DNA of 15,171 nt from positions 1-15,171 of the forward strand of contig CAKUGX010000039.1 of assembly GCA_934654765.1 (NCBI GenBank), given 5' to 3'. Origin of the DNA: an uncultured Collinsella sp. GTDB lineage: Bacteria; Actinomycetota; Coriobacteriia; Coriobacteriales; Coriobacteriaceae. Each line of letters starts with the position of its first letter. The first letter of the stretch is position 1. Of the stretch, positions 14,119 through 15,171 are shown piece by piece. The position numbers were made by a program, and so were the translations under genes. Under the pieces are notes generated by a model. The model saw only the letters and a program-made list of their open reading frames with translations, did no database searches and was not told where the DNA came from.

Positions 14119-14828
14119 CCGGGCGCAGCATCTTCGATCGGCACGATATCTCGGTAGATAAGGCGATGCCTGTCGTCACGCCACTCGTCGCCGTGGTAGT
14201 GGCCGAAGAACCAGGCGCGGTAGCCGAGCCGCCCGTCGAGCTCGCCAAGGAATCGCTGAAGCCGGTCGCATCGATACTCGCGTCCGCGCTCGCGGCACAG
14301 CTTCTCCGCCAGGGCGGCAGGAGCCTCGTGGGTCACAACGTGGTCGACCTTCCAGCCCACGCGATCGAGCGAGGAGTGGCAGTGTTCAATCTCTTCCTCG
14401 CTCGGCATCTCCTCGGGCCACCAGCTCCTCCCCTCCCTGCGATACTGCCTGTCGTTGCTCGCGGCACCGCCCATGGCAAGGACCGTGAGCCCGTCGATGT
14501 CGAACACCTCTCCACGCATCAGGTGCAGCACGCGCGGTCGCGCCTCATGGACGAGCCCGCCGTTCCACTCCCGTACCGGTAGATTGGCCAAGGCGTGATG
14601 GTTCTCATGGTTGCCGTCTACGAAACACGTGGTCCAGGGCTTCGACTCGAACCAGTCGAGCCAGTATTTCTCGGCGTTGGATCCATCCCAGACAAAGCCG
14701 AAATCGCCGGCTACGATCACCACGTCATCGCACGTCAGGGTCCGGCCCAGCGGCCAATTTTTGAAAGCAAACCGGCTGGACCCGTACTCGGCCCTGCCGT
14801 GCACGTCGCCTGTCACATAGACCGTCAT
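14091..14828 (-). CDS. metallophosphoesterase (calcineurin-like)
   Basis: 245 aa. The motifs of the two-metal calcineurin-like phosphoesterase fold are in order: GDVHG 7-11 (D8, H10), GDFG 41-44, GNHE 72-75, THE 166-168 (H167) and GHYH 209-212. Such enzymes hydrolyse phosphomono- or diesters; the substrate cannot be told from the sequence. ATG 14828 is chosen because the GDVHG strand follows directly and the start overlaps the stop of the upstream paralogue by one base (TGATG); the frame is open further upstream but that part is only a shadow of the neighbouring gene. The C-terminal codons (from about SRNLLEAL) and the stop lie in a perfect palindrome. It converges with the coiled-coil gene. 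Genes of this type are common cargo in phages and integrated elements. Confidence 0.9.
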   Translation of the reverse strand: MTVYVTGDVHGRAEYGSSRFAFKNWPLGRTLTCDDVVIVAGDFGFVWDGSNAEKYWLDWFESKPWTTCFVDGNHENHHALANLPVREWNGGLVHEARPRVLHLMRGEVFDIDGLTVLAMGGAASNDRQYRREGRSWWPEEMPSEEEIEHCHSSLDRVGWKVDHVVTHEAPAALAEKLCRERGREYRCDRLQRFLGELDGRLGYRAWFFGHYHGDEWRDDRHRLIYRDIVPIEDAAPGSRNLLEAL

Positions 14829-15171
14829 CAGTACGCACCCCACGGCAGGAGCTTGTCCCCGAGCCTCACAATCCGGTCGTACAGCACGGTATGACGTTCG
14901 TCCGGGTTGCCGTCTCGGTGAAAATGGCCGTAATACCAGCGCTTGTAGTCCAGGCGGCCCTCGAGCTCGTCGAGGAATCCGGTCAGCCGGTCCACATCCG
15001 GGCGTTCCCAGTCTGGGTCCGGGTAGAGCGTCGGCGAGAGCATGCGCGTCGAGCAGGTATGGGTGATGACGCAGTCGACCTTCCAGCCGACCTTGTCGAG
15101 CTTTGTCCGCGCGGTATCGAAATCGCGCTCGTCCGGGAGCTCCTGAGGCCACCAGCTGGAATACGGCACGC
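14828..15171 (-). CDS. second metallophosphoesterase, C-terminal part only (cut by window edge)
   Basis: About 114 residues are visible; the N-terminal half with the first metal-binding motifs lies beyond the right edge. The visible part aligns with the neighbouring phosphoesterase: SWWPQELPDE against SWWPEEMPSE, LDKVGWKVDCVITH against LDRVGWKVDHVVTH, and GHFH against GHYH, so it is a diverged tandem duplicate. The residue after VITH is T rather than E, and the insert between VITH and GHFH differs. The stop TGA (14830-14828) overlaps the downstream ATG (TGATG), so the two are translationally coupled. Whether this copy is complete and active cannot be seen. Confidence 0.85.
   Translation of the reverse strand, partial: VPYSSWWPQELPDERDFDTARTKLDKVGWKVDCVITHTCSTRMLSPTLYPDPDWERPDVDRLTGFLDELEGRLDYKRWYYGHFHRDGNPDERHTVLYDRIVRLGDKLLPWGAY

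Larger units (their letters stand above)
10676..15171. mobile_element. left part of an integrated element at tRNA-Arg(CCU), runs off the right edge
   Basis: The span starts at the tRNA-Arg 3' half (attL) and contains an integrase, an excisionase-like HTH protein, a winged-helix protein, a coiled-coil protein and two metallophosphoesterases. The integrase region is visibly A/T-richer than the kinase operon, while the coiled-coil and phosphoesterase genes are GC-rich, so the element is a mosaic. No capsid, terminase, relaxase or replication gene is visible, so prophage, ICE, mobilisable island and satellite all remain open. The right attachment site is not in the window. Confidence 0.75.

Noticed and set aside
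14829..15152. Upstream extension of the 245-aa metallophosphoesterase
   Set aside because: The extra residues are an out-of-frame shadow of the upstream paralogue; the GDVHG motif right after ATG 14828 marks the true start.

Overview
The window reads as chromosomal DNA of a high-GC actinobacterium, most likely class Coriobacteriia and Collinsella-like. This rests on strong G/C bias at third codon positions, the actinobacterial fhaA-fhaB-pstP-SEDS-PBP-pknB gene order, and the A/P-rich protein style. Genus-level placement is inference.

Positions 1-10340 hold a Ser/Thr-phosphorylation and cell-wall operon on the + strand: (i) a membrane-anchored Ser/Thr kinase with an HLD instead of HRD catalytic loop and a large polytopic C-terminal domain (58-1911); (ii) FhaA, DUF3662 plus FHA (1908-2921); (iii) FhaB, TM plus FHA (2928-3344); (iv) a PP2C phosphatase with a long acidic/proline-rich N-terminal extension (3341-5275); (v) one polypeptide fusing a SEDS glycosyltransferase (FtsW/RodA) to a class B penicillin-binding protein (5292-8162); (vi) the PASTA kinase PknB (8295-10250). 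Genes i-v overlap by 4 nt or are separated by at most 16 nt, so they are probably co-transcribed and translationally coupled. PknB follows a 132-nt gap with a strong hairpin. A textbook intrinsic terminator (10303-10340) closes the cluster. Together the genes form a circuit: PknB and the first kinase phosphorylate wall-synthesis proteins, FHA proteins read phosphothreonine, the PP2C protein reverses the marks, and the SEDS-PBP fusion makes and cross-links glycan.

Positions 10370-10720 hold three 128-bp tandem repeats built from tRNA 3'-end sequence plus a tRNA-type terminator. The last copy runs into a 45-nt 3' half of tRNA-Arg(CCU) on the - strand, cut exactly at the start of the anticodon loop. 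I read it as the attL junction of an integrated element; the repeats look like scars of earlier integrations.

Positions 10721-15171 are the left end of that element, which runs off the right edge. It carries a tyrosine integrase (10913-12160), a small excisionase/AlpA-like HTH protein (12379-12624), a winged-helix protein (12634-13020), a coiled-coil protein of unknown role (13479-14048), and, convergent on the - strand, two tandem paralogous metallophosphoesterases (14091-14828 and 14828 to the edge). The integrase part is visibly A/T-richer than the kinase operon. Its non-coding stretches are rich in inverted repeats: a palindrome over a TATAAT box, a branched leader before the excisionase-like gene, a 13-bp-stem hairpin with a T-run, and a 41-bp palindrome with four CTAG tetramers spaced 11 bp apart. 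No structural phage or conjugation genes are visible, so the type of element cannot be decided from this window.
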